A stretch of DNA of 64,000 bases from Nocardioidaceae bacterium UBA4001. GTDB taxonomy: Bacteria > Actinomycetota > Actinomycetes > Propionibacteriales > Nocardioidaceae. A program made the translations under genes and the position numbers. The stretch is from contig DGBP01000061.1 of NCBI GenBank assembly GCA_002384855.1, positions 15,438-79,437 on the forward strand, given 5' to 3'. The notes beneath the pieces were generated by a model. It did no database searches. It was not told the DNA's origin and saw only the letters and a program-made list of their open reading frames with translations. This document shows positions 44,409-53,802 of the stretch, in pieces. Every line of letters starts with the position of its first letter. Position 1 is the first letter of the stretch.

Positions 44409-45583
44409 GAGTACCTCAGGGAGGACAGGTAGCCCGCCACGTTTCGCCGGGTCTCCCCCACCGAGTCGCCGCCGAACTTCTCGAGCACGGCCTCCGCGAG
44501 CACCAGGGCCACCATCGCCTCCGCGACGATGCCGGCCGCCGGGACGGCGCACACGTCAGAGCGCTGGTGGTGCGCGACGGTGGCCTCACCCGTGGCGACG
44601 TCGACGGTCCGCAGTGCGCGGGGCACCGTGGCGATCGGCTTCATCGCCGCGCGAACGCGCAGCACCTCACCGGTCGACATGCCGCCCTCGGTCCCGCCGG
44701 AGCGGCCGGAGGTGCGGCGGATCCCCTCGTCGGTGCCGACGATCTCGTCGTGGGCGAGCGAGCCCGGCGTCGCGGCGACGTCGAAGCCGTCTCCCACCTC
44801 GACGCCCTTGATGGCCTGGATCCCCATGAGCGCTCCCGCGAGTCGCGCGTCGAGGCGGCGGTCCCAGTGCACGTGCGACCCGAGACCCGGCGGGAGCCCG
44901 TGCACGACCACCTCGACCACACCGCCGAGGGTGTCGCCGTCCTTGTGGGCCTGGTCGATCGCGGCGACCATCGCCTTGCTCGCGTCCGCGTCGAGGCAGC
45001 GGACCGGGTCGGCGTCGAGGCGGGCCACGTCGCCGGCTTCCGGTACGGATCCTCGCGGTGCCCGCGCGCTGCCGATCGCCACGACGTGCGACACCACGCT
45101 CGCGGCGACGGCCTGCTCGAGGAACTTCGTCGCGACCGCGCCGAGGGCGACCCGGGCGGCGGTCTCGCGGGCCGAGGCGCGCTCGAGCACGGGTCTGGCC
45201 TCGTCGAAGTCGTACTTCTGCATGCCCACGAGGTCCGCGTGACCGGGGCGGGGACGGGTCAGGGGCGCGTTGCGGGCCAGGGCGTCGAGCTCGGCCTGGT
45301 CGACCGGGTCGGCGGCCATCACCTTCTCCCACTTCGGCCACTCGCTGTTGCCGATCCGAACGGCGAACGGGCTGCCCAGCGTCCGTCCGTGGCGCAGACC
45401 GCCGATGATCTCGAGCTCGTCGGCCTCGAACTTCATCCTGGCTCCCCGACCGTAGCCGAGCCGCCGACGGGCGAGCGCGTCGCTGATGTCCTCGGAGGTC
45501 ACCTCCACGTGGGCGGGCAGGCCTTCGAGGACGGCGACGAGAGCGGGTCCGTGGGACTCGCCCGCAGTGAGCCAACGCAGCAT
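44405..45583 (-). CDS. aroC: Chorismate synthase
   Basis: Final shikimate step to chorismate using reduced FMN, 392 aa. LRWLTAGESHGPAL at the N-terminus, GRGARMKFEADE, SGRSGGTEGGMSTGE and RSDVCAVPAAGIVAEAM. ATG at 45583 gives the family N-terminus; a GTG two codons upstream is in frame. Heads aroC-aroK-aroB-aroQ. Confidence 0.97.
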   Translation of the reverse strand: MLRWLTAGESHGPALVAVLEGLPAHVEVTSEDISDALARRRLGYGRGARMKFEADELEIIGGLRHGRTLGSPFAVRIGNSEWPKWEKVMAADPVDQAELDALARNAPLTRPRPGHADLVGMQKYDFDEARPVLERASARETAARVALGAVATKFLEQAVAASVVSHVVAIGSARAPRGSVPEAGDVARLDADPVRCLDADASKAMVAAIDQAHKDGDTLGGVVEVVVHGLPPGLGSHVHWDRRLDARLAGALMGIQAIKGVEVGDGFDVAATPGSLAHDEIVGTDEGIRRTSGRSGGTEGGMSTGEVLRVRAAMKPIATVPRALRTVDVATGEATVAHHQRSDVCAVPAAGIVAEAMVALVLAEAVLEKFGGDSVGETRRNVAGYLSSLRYS

Positions 45584-45617
45584 GGCCACAGTCTTTCACG
45601 CGGCCGACAGCGTCAGG

Positions 45618-46415
45618 TCAGGCGTACCACGCAGCGACATGCGGCCCCAGGAGAACGCCCACCAGCGCTCCGACGAGCATGAACGGCCCGAAGGGGTAGG
45701 CCTTGCGGTCGACGATGCGCAGGGCCGACAGGAGCAGGCCGCCCACCCCGCCGAGGAGGAAGCCGGCATAGACCCCGGTGAGCAGCTCGGCCCAGCCGAG
45801 GTAGCCGAGGGCGATGCCGAGCAGCCCGGACAGCCGGACGTCGCCGTACCCCATGCCACGGGGGTAGATGAACCAGAGCACGAAGAAGGTGCCGCCGGCA
45901 ACGAGCCAGCCCCAGCCGGCGCGCACGAGGGCGTCGAGGTCGGCGCCGACCGCCGCGGCGAGCAGGGTGAGGGCCACCACCACGGCGTACGACGGCGCGA
46001 TCACCTTCGTGGGGAGCAGCCGGGTGCGCCAGTCGACCAGGCCCAGCGCGACGCCGACCGGGACGAGGTAGGCCCACACCAGCAGCGCCGGGTCCCAGCC
46101 GAGCCGCAGTCCGACGAGTCCCGCCGCGAGGCCCGAGACGACCGCCGTCCGCCCTGCGAGCCCGGGCAGGGCTGCGATGGCGGCGTACTCCTCCTTGGGC
46201 TCCTGGCCGGTCGACGGCAGGGGCACCGCGGCCGCCCGGCCCGTGTCGCCCGCGGACCCGACCTCCTCGGGCGGCCGCCCGGACGCGTCGAGGTCGGTCG
46301 CGTCGGCGACCGGCTCGGGGATGCGCGCGACGAGGGCGGGAACGAACCATCCGAGGAGCGCACCCAGGGCAGCCATCACCACCCCGGTGACCGGTGACCA
46401 CGCGTCGACGCCCAT
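45618..46415 (-). CDS. A24-family prepilin peptidase
   Basis: An aspartic membrane peptidase of the type IV prepilin peptidase class, 265 aa, about seven membrane segments. Catalytic Asp pair: D128 in LVDWRTRLLP and D192 in MGYGDVRL (GxGD). The N-terminal methylase domain with its CxxC pairs is absent; a soluble loop (35-80) replaces it. No pilin genes are nearby. ATG at 46415. Confidence 0.88.
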   Translation of the reverse strand: MGVDAWSPVTGVVMAALGALLGWFVPALVARIPEPVADATDLDASGRPPEEVGSAGDTGRAAAVPLPSTGQEPKEEYAAIAALPGLAGRTAVVSGLAAGLVGLRLGWDPALLVWAYLVPVGVALGLVDWRTRLLPTKVIAPSYAVVVALTLLAAAVGADLDALVRAGWGWLVAGGTFFVLWFIYPRGMGYGDVRLSGLLGIALGYLGWAELLTGVYAGFLLGGVGGLLLSALRIVDRKAYPFGPFMLVGALVGVLLGPHVAAWYA

Positions 46416-46423
46416 GACACCGG

Positions 46424-46429
46424 ACCCTA
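46424..46429 (-). promoter_or_regulatory. -10 box for leaderless prepilin peptidase gene
   Basis: TAGGGT on the minus strand, eight bases before the ATG at 46415. No -35 recognised. Confidence 0.4.
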
Positions 46430-46481
46430 ACGCCGCCCGCGCCCGTCCGTGGCCGAGTCGGTGAGACCTGTGGAGGGCTGC

Positions 46482-47303
46482 TCAGCCGAGCGCGGCCGCT
46501 CCGGCAGCCCTCATCGCCTCCAGCGGCGCCGACCTGCCGGTCATCAGCTCGACCTGCAACGCGGCCTGGTGGACGAGGAGGTCGAGCCCCGAGACCAGGA
46601 CCCGCCCCGAGGACAGCGCCAGCCTGGCGAACGGCGTCGGCCAGGGGTCGTAGACCACGTCGAAGACGACCGGTGCGGCGGCCGCGAGCCGCAGCACCCC
46701 CTCGTTCTGGGCGTGCGCGGGGATCGTGGACACGACGATGTCCGGCGCCAGCGCCTCGGCGCGGGCCCCCGCCTCGGTCAGGGTGAGCACCTCCACCAGT
46801 GGCCTGGCGGGGTGCCTCCCCGCGGCGTCCAGGGTCTCCCGCACGCGCCCGGTGTCACGGACCACGACCCGGATCGTGGTGCAGCCGAGGTCGGCCAGGG
46901 CCAGCAGCGTGGAGGCGGCCGTGGCGCCGCCGCCGACGATGACGGCGCTGCGCAGGAGCGCCGTGTGCCGCTCCCGGACCGCGGCCACGGCCCCGGGGAT
47001 GTCGGTGTTGTGGCCGATCCGCCGACCCCGCTCGAGGATGACGGTGTTGGCCGCCCGGGCCTGGTCCGCACGTTCGTCGAGCTCGTCGAGCAGAGGCACG
47101 ACGGCCCGCTTCAGCGGCATCGTGAGCGACAGTCCGCGCCACGTGTCGTCGAGCCCGTCGAGGAACGCCGCCAGCCCGTCCTCACGCACCTCGTGCGCGT
47201 CGTACTCCCAGTCGAGCCCGAGCCGCGCGTAGGCCGCCCGGTGCAGCACCGGCGACAGCGAGTGCCCGATGGGGCTGCCGAGGACGGCACAGCGCGTGGT
47301 CAT
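46482..47303 (-). CDS. aroE: Shikimate dehydrogenase
   Basis: NADP-dependent reduction of dehydroshikimate, 273 aa. N-terminal substrate site VLGSPIGHSLSPVLHRAAY and LTMPLKRAVVPLLDEL (catalytic Lys), GHNTDIPGAV, nucleotide loop VIVGGGATAAST and C-terminal GLDLLVHQA. ATG at 47303, 13 bases after mltG. Confidence 0.95.
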   Translation of the reverse strand: MTTRCAVLGSPIGHSLSPVLHRAAYARLGLDWEYDAHEVREDGLAAFLDGLDDTWRGLSLTMPLKRAVVPLLDELDERADQARAANTVILERGRRIGHNTDIPGAVAAVRERHTALLRSAVIVGGGATAASTLLALADLGCTTIRVVVRDTGRVRETLDAAGRHPARPLVEVLTLTEAGARAEALAPDIVVSTIPAHAQNEGVLRLAAAAPVVFDVVYDPWPTPFARLALSSGRVLVSGLDLLVHQAALQVELMTGRSAPLEAMRAAGAAALG

Positions 47304-47316
47304 CGGGCCCTCCGGG

Positions 47317-48438
47317 TCAGCAGTTCGGCGAGCTGCTGCACCACTCGTCGAACTCCCGCTTGTTCTTCAGGTGCTCGTCGTAGGTCTCGGCGAACTTGGT
47401 GGTGCCGTCGTCGGGGTTGGTGGTCACGAAGTACAGCCACGGCCCGTCGGCGGGCTCGAGAGCCGCCTCGAGGGCCTGCTCCCCGGGCGCCATGATCGGC
47501 GTCGGCGGGAGACCGGGGTACTTGTAGGTGTTGTACGGCGAGTCCACGCCACGGTCGGTGTCGCTGGTGCCCACGCCGCCGTCCCGACCCACCGCGTAGT
47601 GCACGGTCGAGTCGAACTGGAGTGCCATCGGCTCCTCGAGCCGGTTGTAGATCACCCGGCTGACCTTGGGGAAGTCCTCGTCGAAGCGCGCCTCCGCCTG
47701 CACCAGGCTGGCCACGGTCACCACGTCGTGCGGGCTCACCCCGAGGTCCCTCGCCGCCGCTGTCAGGTCGAGGCTCTCGGCGGCCTGCTCGAAGCGGTCC
47801 ACCATCATCGTGAGGATCGACTCGGGCGTGGCGTTCGGCGGGACCTGGTAGGTGGCCGGGAACAGGTAGCCCTCGGGTTCGCCCTGGGCGTACGACGGCA
47901 GGCCGATCGACCTCGGACGGGCCAGCACCTTGCGGAACTGCCTTGCCGAGAAGTCGGTCTCCTTCGCGAGGACCTCCACGACCTGGTCGACGGTGAGCCC
48001 CTCGCGGAGGGTCACCGCGCTCTGGACCATGTTCTGTGGGTCGACCAGCAGGTCGAGCGCCGAGGCGGCCGACATCTGCTCGCGCATCTCGTAGAACCCG
48101 ACCTGGATCCCGGCCGAGGCCGGTTCGGCCTGGGCGGCGTCGGTGAACGCCTCGACGCTCTTGACCACGTCGTTCTCCACCAAGGTCGCGCCGATGTCGG
48201 TGGCGCTGTCGCCCTCCTGCACCTCCACCAGCACCGAGCCGGTCCCCGTGCCGGAGTAGTCCGGGGCGGGGTCGAAGCGGTCCCGGAGGGCGGACATGCC
48301 GGTGTCCACGACGAACCAGGCGCCGGCGGCGAGCACCGCCATCGCCACGAGCACTGCGAGACAGCCGAAACGGTTGCTACGCCGGTGCCGGGTGCGGTGC
48401 TGGGGTTCGGGGTCGAGGTCGATTCCGAGATGGGTCAC
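47317..48438 (-). CDS. mltG: Endolytic transglycosylase MltG
   Basis: Cuts nascent peptidoglycan glycan strands at the membrane, 373 aa. One N-terminal membrane helix (25-45), a LysM-like segment (VEVQEGDSATDIGATLVEN), then the YceG domain with catalytic Glu249 in ASLVQAEAR and YNTYKYPGLPPTPIMAPG. GTG at 48438 overlaps the ruvX stop. Confidence 0.94.
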   Translation of the reverse strand: MTHLGIDLDPEPQHRTRHRRSNRFGCLAVLVAMAVLAAGAWFVVDTGMSALRDRFDPAPDYSGTGTGSVLVEVQEGDSATDIGATLVENDVVKSVEAFTDAAQAEPASAGIQVGFYEMREQMSAASALDLLVDPQNMVQSAVTLREGLTVDQVVEVLAKETDFSARQFRKVLARPRSIGLPSYAQGEPEGYLFPATYQVPPNATPESILTMMVDRFEQAAESLDLTAAARDLGVSPHDVVTVASLVQAEARFDEDFPKVSRVIYNRLEEPMALQFDSTVHYAVGRDGGVGTSDTDRGVDSPYNTYKYPGLPPTPIMAPGEQALEAALEPADGPWLYFVTTNPDDGTTKFAETYDEHLKNKREFDEWCSSSPNC

Positions 48439-48896
48439 GAGAGTCCTAGGTCGAGGGCCTCACCGGGCGCAGCCCCCGTGCTGCGTTCGGTGTCCAGAGC
48501 ATTCTGCAGGATCACCACAGCCGCAGCCTGATCGACCACGGCGCGTCGCTTCTGTCCCTTTCGTCCCTGCCCGCGGAGGACGGCCTCCGCGGTGACGGTG
48601 CTGAGCCGCTCGTCGCACAGACGCACCGGGACGGGCGCGACCTTCACAGCGATCTCCCGGGCGAGCTCGCGGGCCCGGCCGGCCGCCGGTCCCTCCCTCC
48701 CGGAGAGGGACCTCGGCAGCCCGACCACGAGCTCGAGCGCCTCCTCCTCCGCGGCGATCGTCGCGATGCGGTCGAGGTCGCCGGGGCCCCGGCGGACAGT
48801 CTCCACGGGTGTGGCGATCAGACCCGAGGGGTCGCTGCGGGCCACGCCGATGCGGGCGTCACCGACGTCGATCCCGATGCGTACGCCTCGGCGCAC
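48435..48896 (-). CDS. ruvX: Holliday-junction-resolvase-like YqgF/RuvX
   Basis: RNase H-fold nuclease, proposed in 16S rRNA 5' processing or recombination, 153 aa. GIDVGDARIGVARSDP carries the first acidic residue; VVGLPRSLSGREGPAA and DERLSTVTAE follow, ending KRRAVVDQAAAVVIL. GTG at 48896 preferred (GGAGG ten bases upstream, family N-terminus); a GTG at 48914 would overlap alaS by 14 bases. Confidence 0.92.
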   Translation of the reverse strand: MRRGVRIGIDVGDARIGVARSDPSGLIATPVETVRRGPGDLDRIATIAAEEEALELVVGLPRSLSGREGPAAGRARELAREIAVKVAPVPVRLCDERLSTVTAEAVLRGQGRKGQKRRAVVDQAAAVVILQNALDTERSTGAAPGEALDLGLS

Positions 48897-48900
48897 CGGC

Positions 48901-51585
48901 TCAGGACCTCCCACCCGTGACCGCCCGACCGACCGCGTGCTCGACCTCGGCCAACGCCTGGTCGGCCTTGGTCGCGTCGGCGCCGCCGCCCTGGGCCACG
49001 TCGTCCTTGCCGCCGCCGCTTCCGCCGAGGGCAGCCGCAGCCACCTTCACGAGCGCGTTCGCCGAGACACCCCAGGACCTGGCCTCGTCGTTGACCGCGA
49101 CGACGACCGCCGGCTTGCCGTTGCTGGAGCCGATGATCGCCACCACCCCGGGGGCCGCAGCGGGGATCCGCCCCCGGATGTCGAGCGCGAGCTTGCGGAC
49201 GTCCCCGGCGCCGGCGCCCTCGACCCGGTGCCCGACGAAGCGCACGCCGTACACGTCGGTGGCGTTGGCGGCCAGCTCACCGGCGGAGGCCAGCAGCTGG
49301 GCCACCCGGACCTTCTCGATCTCCTTCTCGGCCGTGCGCAGCCGCTCCACGAGGTCGTGGACCCTGTCGGGCAGCTGCTCGGGACGCACCTTCAGCGTCT
49401 CGGAGAGCTGGGCGACGAGCACATGCTCGCGGGCCAGGAAGCGGTAGGCGTCGGAGCCCACGAGCGCCTCGACGCGGCGCACGCCCGAGCCGATCGACGA
49501 CTCCCCCAGCAGCTTGATGACACCGAGCTGTCCCGACCGGCCCGCGTGCGTGCCTCCGCACAGCTCGCGGGCCCAGTCGCCGACGGAGATGACGCGCACC
49601 TCGTCGCCGTACTTCTCGCCGAACAACGCCATGGCTCCGGACTTGCGCGCCTCGTCCTGGGTCATCAGCTCGGCGTGGACGGCGAGGTCGGCGAGCACGA
49701 GGTCGTTGACCCGGGCCTCGACGTCGGCCATCGCCGACGCCGGCACCGCGCCGGTTGCGGAGAAGTCGAAGCGGAACCGCCCGGGGGCGTTCTCGGAACC
49801 GGCCTGTGTCGCGGTGTCCCCGAGCGCCTCGCGGAACGCCTTGTGCACCATGTGGGTCGCGGTGTGCGCGCGGCTGATGGACCGGCGCCGCTCGATGTCG
49901 ACCAGCGCCTGCGCCTCGGTGCCGACGGTGAGCTCGCCGCTGAGCACCTTCGCGTGGTGGACGATCAGACCCGTGATGGGTGACTGGACGTCGCGCACCT
50001 GCACGACCGCGCCGTTGGACAGCTCGATGACGCCCTGGTCGGCGAGCTGGCCGCCGCCCTCGGCGTAGAACGGCGTGCGGTCGAGCACGAGCTCGACCTC
50101 GGCGCCCTCACCGGCGGAGCCGACCACGTCGGCACCGGACACGATGCCGCGCACCGTCGCCTCGGACACCACCTCGTCGTAGCCGGTGAACTCCACGGCC
50201 GCGCCGATGCTGTCGGCGACCTCGCGATAGGCACCGGCGGCCGCGTGCGTGCCCTTCTTCGCCTTGGCGTCGGCCTTCGCCCGCTCCCGCTGCTCGGTCA
50301 TGAGCCGGCGGAAACCCTCCTCGTCGACGGTCAGACCCTGCTCGGCAGCCATCTCGAGAGTCAGGTCGATCGGGAAGCCATAGGTGTCGTGGAGCGCGAA
50401 CGCCTTGGTGCCGGCCAGCGTCGTGCTCCCGCTGGTCCTCGCCTCGGTCGCCGCGAGGTCGAAGATGTTGGTGCCGGCCTTGAGGGTGGTGCGGAAGGCG
50501 TCCTCCTCGGCGTAGGCGACGGTCGAGATCCGCTGCCAGTCGCTCTCGAGCTCGGGGTAGGACAGCTTCATCCGGTCGCGGCTGACCGGTAGGAGCTCGG
50601 GGAGCACGCGGTCCTCGACACCGAGAAGGCGCATGGACCTGACCGCCCTGCGCAGCAGCCGGCGCAGCACGTAGCCGCGCGCCTCGTTGCCGGGGGTGAC
50701 GCCGTCGGAGATCAGCATCATCGCGCTGCGCACGTGGTCGGCGACCACACGGAAACGTACGTCGTCCTCGTGGGAGGCGCCGTATCGACGACCGGAGACC
50801 TCGGACGCCCGCTCGATGACCGGGAAGACCTCGTCGATCTCGTAGAGGTTCTCCTTGTCCTGGAGCAGGTACGCCACCCGCTCGAGCCCCATGCCGGTGT
50901 CGATGTTCTTGCTCGGCAGCTCGCCGCGGATGTCGAAGTCCTCCTTGCTGCGGACGTTGTCGAGCTCGTACTGCATGAACACGAGGTTCCAGATCTCGAG
51001 GAAGCGGTCCTCGTCGACGACCGGCCCGCCGTCGGGGCCGTGCTCCGGGCCGCGGTCGATGTAGATCTCGCTGCACGGTCCGCCGGGACCGGGGACGCCC
51101 ATGTGCCAGTAGTTGTCCTGCTTGCCACGTCGCTGGATGCGCTCGTCCGGCAGCTGCGCGACCTTGCGCCACAGACCGGCGGACTCGTCGTCGTCCTCGT
51201 AGACGGTCACCCAGACCTTGTCGGGGTCGAAGCCGTAGCCGCCCTCGGCCCGCGAACCTGTGACGAGCTCCCAGGCGTGCTCGATGGCCCCTTCCTTGAA
51301 GTAGTCCCCGAAGGAGAAGTTGCCGTTCATCTGGAAGAAGGTGCCGTGCCGGGTCGTCTTGCCGACCTCCTCGATGTCGAGGGTCCGCACGCACTTCTGG
51401 ACACTCACCGCACGCTTGTACGGCGGCGTCTCCTGACCGAGGAAGTACGGCTTGAAGGGCACCATGCCGGCGTTGACGAACAGCAGGTTGGGGTCGTCGA
51501 GCAACAGCGAGGCTGAGGGGACCGCCCGGTGTCCGCGCTCCTCGAAGTGCGCGAGAAACCGTCGGCGGATCTCCGCGGTGTCCAT
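48901..51585 (-). CDS. alaS: Alanine--tRNA ligase
   Basis: Charges tRNA-Ala and edits Ser/Gly mischarging, 894 aa. Class II core starts TAEIRRRFLAHFEERGH with motif 2 GTFFQMNGNFSFGDYFKE; editing-domain zinc ligands HTATH and CGGTHAGR; C-Ala domain at the end (KDDVAQGGGAD). ATG at 51585; the long upstream frame is antisense noise. Confidence 0.98.
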   Translation of the reverse strand: MDTAEIRRRFLAHFEERGHRAVPSASLLLDDPNLLFVNAGMVPFKPYFLGQETPPYKRAVSVQKCVRTLDIEEVGKTTRHGTFFQMNGNFSFGDYFKEGAIEHAWELVTGSRAEGGYGFDPDKVWVTVYEDDDESAGLWRKVAQLPDERIQRRGKQDNYWHMGVPGPGGPCSEIYIDRGPEHGPDGGPVVDEDRFLEIWNLVFMQYELDNVRSKEDFDIRGELPSKNIDTGMGLERVAYLLQDKENLYEIDEVFPVIERASEVSGRRYGASHEDDVRFRVVADHVRSAMMLISDGVTPGNEARGYVLRRLLRRAVRSMRLLGVEDRVLPELLPVSRDRMKLSYPELESDWQRISTVAYAEEDAFRTTLKAGTNIFDLAATEARTSGSTTLAGTKAFALHDTYGFPIDLTLEMAAEQGLTVDEEGFRRLMTEQRERAKADAKAKKGTHAAAGAYREVADSIGAAVEFTGYDEVVSEATVRGIVSGADVVGSAGEGAEVELVLDRTPFYAEGGGQLADQGVIELSNGAVVQVRDVQSPITGLIVHHAKVLSGELTVGTEAQALVDIERRRSISRAHTATHMVHKAFREALGDTATQAGSENAPGRFRFDFSATGAVPASAMADVEARVNDLVLADLAVHAELMTQDEARKSGAMALFGEKYGDEVRVISVGDWARELCGGTHAGRSGQLGVIKLLGESSIGSGVRRVEALVGSDAYRFLAREHVLVAQLSETLKVRPEQLPDRVHDLVERLRTAEKEIEKVRVAQLLASAGELAANATDVYGVRFVGHRVEGAGAGDVRKLALDIRGRIPAAAPGVVAIIGSSNGKPAVVVAVNDEARSWGVSANALVKVAAAALGGSGGGKDDVAQGGGADATKADQALAEVEHAVGRAVTGGRS

Positions 51586-51875
51586 CAGTTGTCGACCTCT
51601 CTCGTCCGTGGTGTGGTCAGCTGCAGCGGCGGTGCCTTGGCGGCGCCGATCCGGGTCGGGGTGGGCTCCTCGAGCCCGAGGCGGTCGCGGAGCTCGGACT
51701 CCCGGGCCGCCATCCCCGTGCGCACCTCGTCGCCGAAGAGGTGGGCGCCGAGGGAGAGCCCCGCCAGTCGGTCGCGGATCCCCTCGGGGGTGAGCGCCTC
51801 GGCGGCGCGGCGGGCCTTGACGAGGGTGTAGGCGCTCGTGGCCGCGCCGGCCACGAACCACAGCGTCCGGCTCAT
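51585..51875 (-). CDS. DUF6167-like small membrane protein
   Basis: A 96-aa protein, N-terminal hydrophobic helix (RTLWFVAGAATSAYTLV) then a helical charged region. It precedes alaS in actinobacteria and is named DUF6167 in databases, as far as I recall. ATG at 51875; its stop shares a base with the alaS start (TGATG). Function unknown. Confidence 0.75.
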   Translation of the reverse strand: MSRTLWFVAGAATSAYTLVKARRAAEALTPEGIRDRLAGLSLGAHLFGDEVRTGMAARESELRDRLGLEEPTPTRIGAAKAPPLQLTTPRTREVDN

Positions 51876-51924
51876 CGGACGTCCCGGCTCGCGACGGTCG
51901 GCGCCGCGGCGGTGACGGTCCCGC

Positions 51925-52401
51925 TCATGCGGCGTTCTCCTCGGTGACGGTGACAGGGCGTTGGCGGCGGGCGGCGCGGCGACGTTCCTTGCGCGCCCGC
52001 TTGACCTCGCGTCGCATCTCGAACGCGATCCGGTTGCGGGTCTCCGCGGACAGTGCCCGACGCAGTGCGTGGCCGAACGCCGCGGCCTTGACCAGCGGCT
52101 CGCCCACCGTCACCGACAGGGCCGCCCGGCCCGGAACCGGGGCGGCGGCGGGCGGTGGCTCACCGGCCGTGGTGATCACGAACTCGGTCGCAGGGAGTAC
52201 GGCGCCGGCCGCCCCGCGCGAGGCGGCCAGCTCGGCGGCGAGCTCCTCGAGCCGCTCCCGTAGCTGCTCGAGGTCGGCCCGGGCGGCCTGCTCGGACACC
52301 CGTGCGCGCCGACTCTGGACGAGCGCCGCGAGCGCGACGCCGAGCAGCACGAGCACGACGGCGCCCGCGCCTCCTAGGGCTGCCCACAGTGCCGGATCCA
52401 T
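51925..52401 (-). CDS. Membrane-anchored coiled-coil protein
   Basis: A 158-aa protein: one N-terminal membrane helix (6-29), a coiled coil (about 34-62, EQAARADLEQLRERLEELAA), a Pro/Ala linker, then a conserved basic segment (AFGHALRRALSAETRNRIAFE). Looks like the conserved membrane protein found between rarA and alaS in actinobacteria; no function known. Confidence 0.78.
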   Translation of the reverse strand: MDPALWAALGGAGAVVLVLLGVALAALVQSRRARVSEQAARADLEQLRERLEELAAELAASRGAAGAVLPATEFVITTAGEPPPAAAPVPGRAALSVTVGEPLVKAAAFGHALRRALSAETRNRIAFEMRREVKRARKERRRAARRQRPVTVTEENAA

Positions 52402-52412
52402 AGACGGTGACC

Positions 52413-53789
52413 CTACCGTGCAGGCGGTCGGCCGACACCGCGCACCATGGCCCGGACGCGCTCCCAGCGTTCCTTGAGGCCGGCCTCCGCACCGAGGCTC
52501 GTCGGCTCGTAGTACACCGCCTCCGCGACGACATCGGGGGCGTACTGCTGCTCGGCGATGCCGTAGGCCTCGTCGTGGGCGTAGCGGTAGCCCCTCCCGT
52601 GCCCGAGCTGCTTCGACCCGCCGTAGTGGGCGTCGCGCAGGTGCGTCGGAACAGGACCGACCTTCCCGGCACGCACATCGGCCGAGGCGGCGTCGATCGC
52701 CTTGATCACCGCGTTGGACTTCGGCGCCAGGGCCAGGGCGATGGTCGCCTGGGCCAGGTTGAGCCGTGCCTCGGGCATCCCGATCAGCTGGACCGCCTGC
52801 GCAGCCGCCACAGCCGTGGTGAGCGCGGTCGGGTCGGCGAGCCCGACGTCCTCGCTGGCGAGGATCACCAGTCGCCGGGCGATGAACCTCGGGTCCTCCC
52901 CCGCCTCGACCATCCGGGCGAGGTAGTGGAGCGCGGCGTCGGCGTCGGAGCCGCGCACCGACTTGATGAAGGCACTGGTCACGTCGTAGTGCTGGTCACC
53001 CTGGCGGTCGTAGCGCACCGCCGCGCGGTCCACCGCAGTCTCCGTGGTCCCGACGTCGACGACCGTGGCGCCCTTGGCGACCGCTGCACCTGCGGCGGCC
53101 TCCAGGTAGGTCAGGGCCCGGCGGGCGTCACCACCGGCGAGGCGGACGAGGTGGTCACGGGCGGTCTCCTCGAGCTCGACGGCACCGTCGAGACCTCGAG
53201 CGTCGGCAAGGGCATGGTCGATGACGCCCCGGATGTCGTCGTCGGTGAGCGGCTCCAGGGTCAACAACAGGGACCTCGACAGGAGTGGTGAGATCACCGA
53301 GAAGAAGGGGTTCTCGGTCGTGGCGGCCACCAGGGTCACCCAGCGGTTCTCCACGCCCGGCAGCAGCGCGTCCTGCTGCGCCTTGGTGAACCGGTGCACC
53401 TCGTCGACGAACAGCACGGTCTCCTGCCCGCCGCGGGTGAGCTCGTGGCGGGCGGCGTCGATCGCGGCGCGGACCTCCTTGACCCCTGCGGCGACCGCGG
53501 AGACCTCGACGAACCGCCGGTTGGTCTGGCCGGACACGATCGAGGCGATCGTCGTCTTGCCGGTGCCCGGTGGTCCCCACAGCAGCAGCGACATCGGCTG
53601 GTCGCCCTCGACCAGGCGGCGCAGCGGCGAGCCGTCCGCGAGCAGGTGCTGCTGGCCCACGAGCTCGTCGAGGGTCCGCGGCCGCATCCGGACCGCAAGG
53701 GGTGCCGAGGAGTGCGTGTTGCCCGCCAGCGTGCCGCCCGACCGCGCAGGCGCGGGCCCGGGGCCGCCGTAGTCGAAGAGTCCCTCCAC
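52413..53789 (-). CDS. rarA: Replication-associated recombination protein A
   Basis: AAA+ ATPase of the RarA/MgsA (WHIP/Mgs1) family acting at stalled forks, 458 aa. Walker A LLLWGPPGTGKTTIAS, Walker B VLFVDEVHRF, sensor ATTENPFF, and the C-terminal MgsA domain with KSVRGSDADAALHYLARM. The only GTG in family register is at 53789 (VEGLFDYGG); TAGGGT ends seven bases before it. Confidence 0.95.
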   Translation of the reverse strand: MEGLFDYGGPGPAPARSGGTLAGNTHSSAPLAVRMRPRTLDELVGQQHLLADGSPLRRLVEGDQPMSLLLWGPPGTGKTTIASIVSGQTNRRFVEVSAVAAGVKEVRAAIDAARHELTRGGQETVLFVDEVHRFTKAQQDALLPGVENRWVTLVAATTENPFFSVISPLLSRSLLLTLEPLTDDDIRGVIDHALADARGLDGAVELEETARDHLVRLAGGDARRALTYLEAAAGAAVAKGATVVDVGTTETAVDRAAVRYDRQGDQHYDVTSAFIKSVRGSDADAALHYLARMVEAGEDPRFIARRLVILASEDVGLADPTALTTAVAAAQAVQLIGMPEARLNLAQATIALALAPKSNAVIKAIDAASADVRAGKVGPVPTHLRDAHYGGSKQLGHGRGYRYAHDEAYGIAEQQYAPDVVAEAVYYEPTSLGAEAGLKERWERVRAMVRGVGRPPAR

Positions 53790-53796
53790 GACCGAA

Positions 53797-53802
53797 ACCC
53801 TA
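53797..53802 (-). promoter_or_regulatory. -10 box for leaderless rarA, containing dppF stop codon
   Basis: TAGGGT on the minus strand; its first three bases are the TAG stop codon of the upstream dppF. Seven bases separate it from the rarA GTG. No clear -35. Confidence 0.4.
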
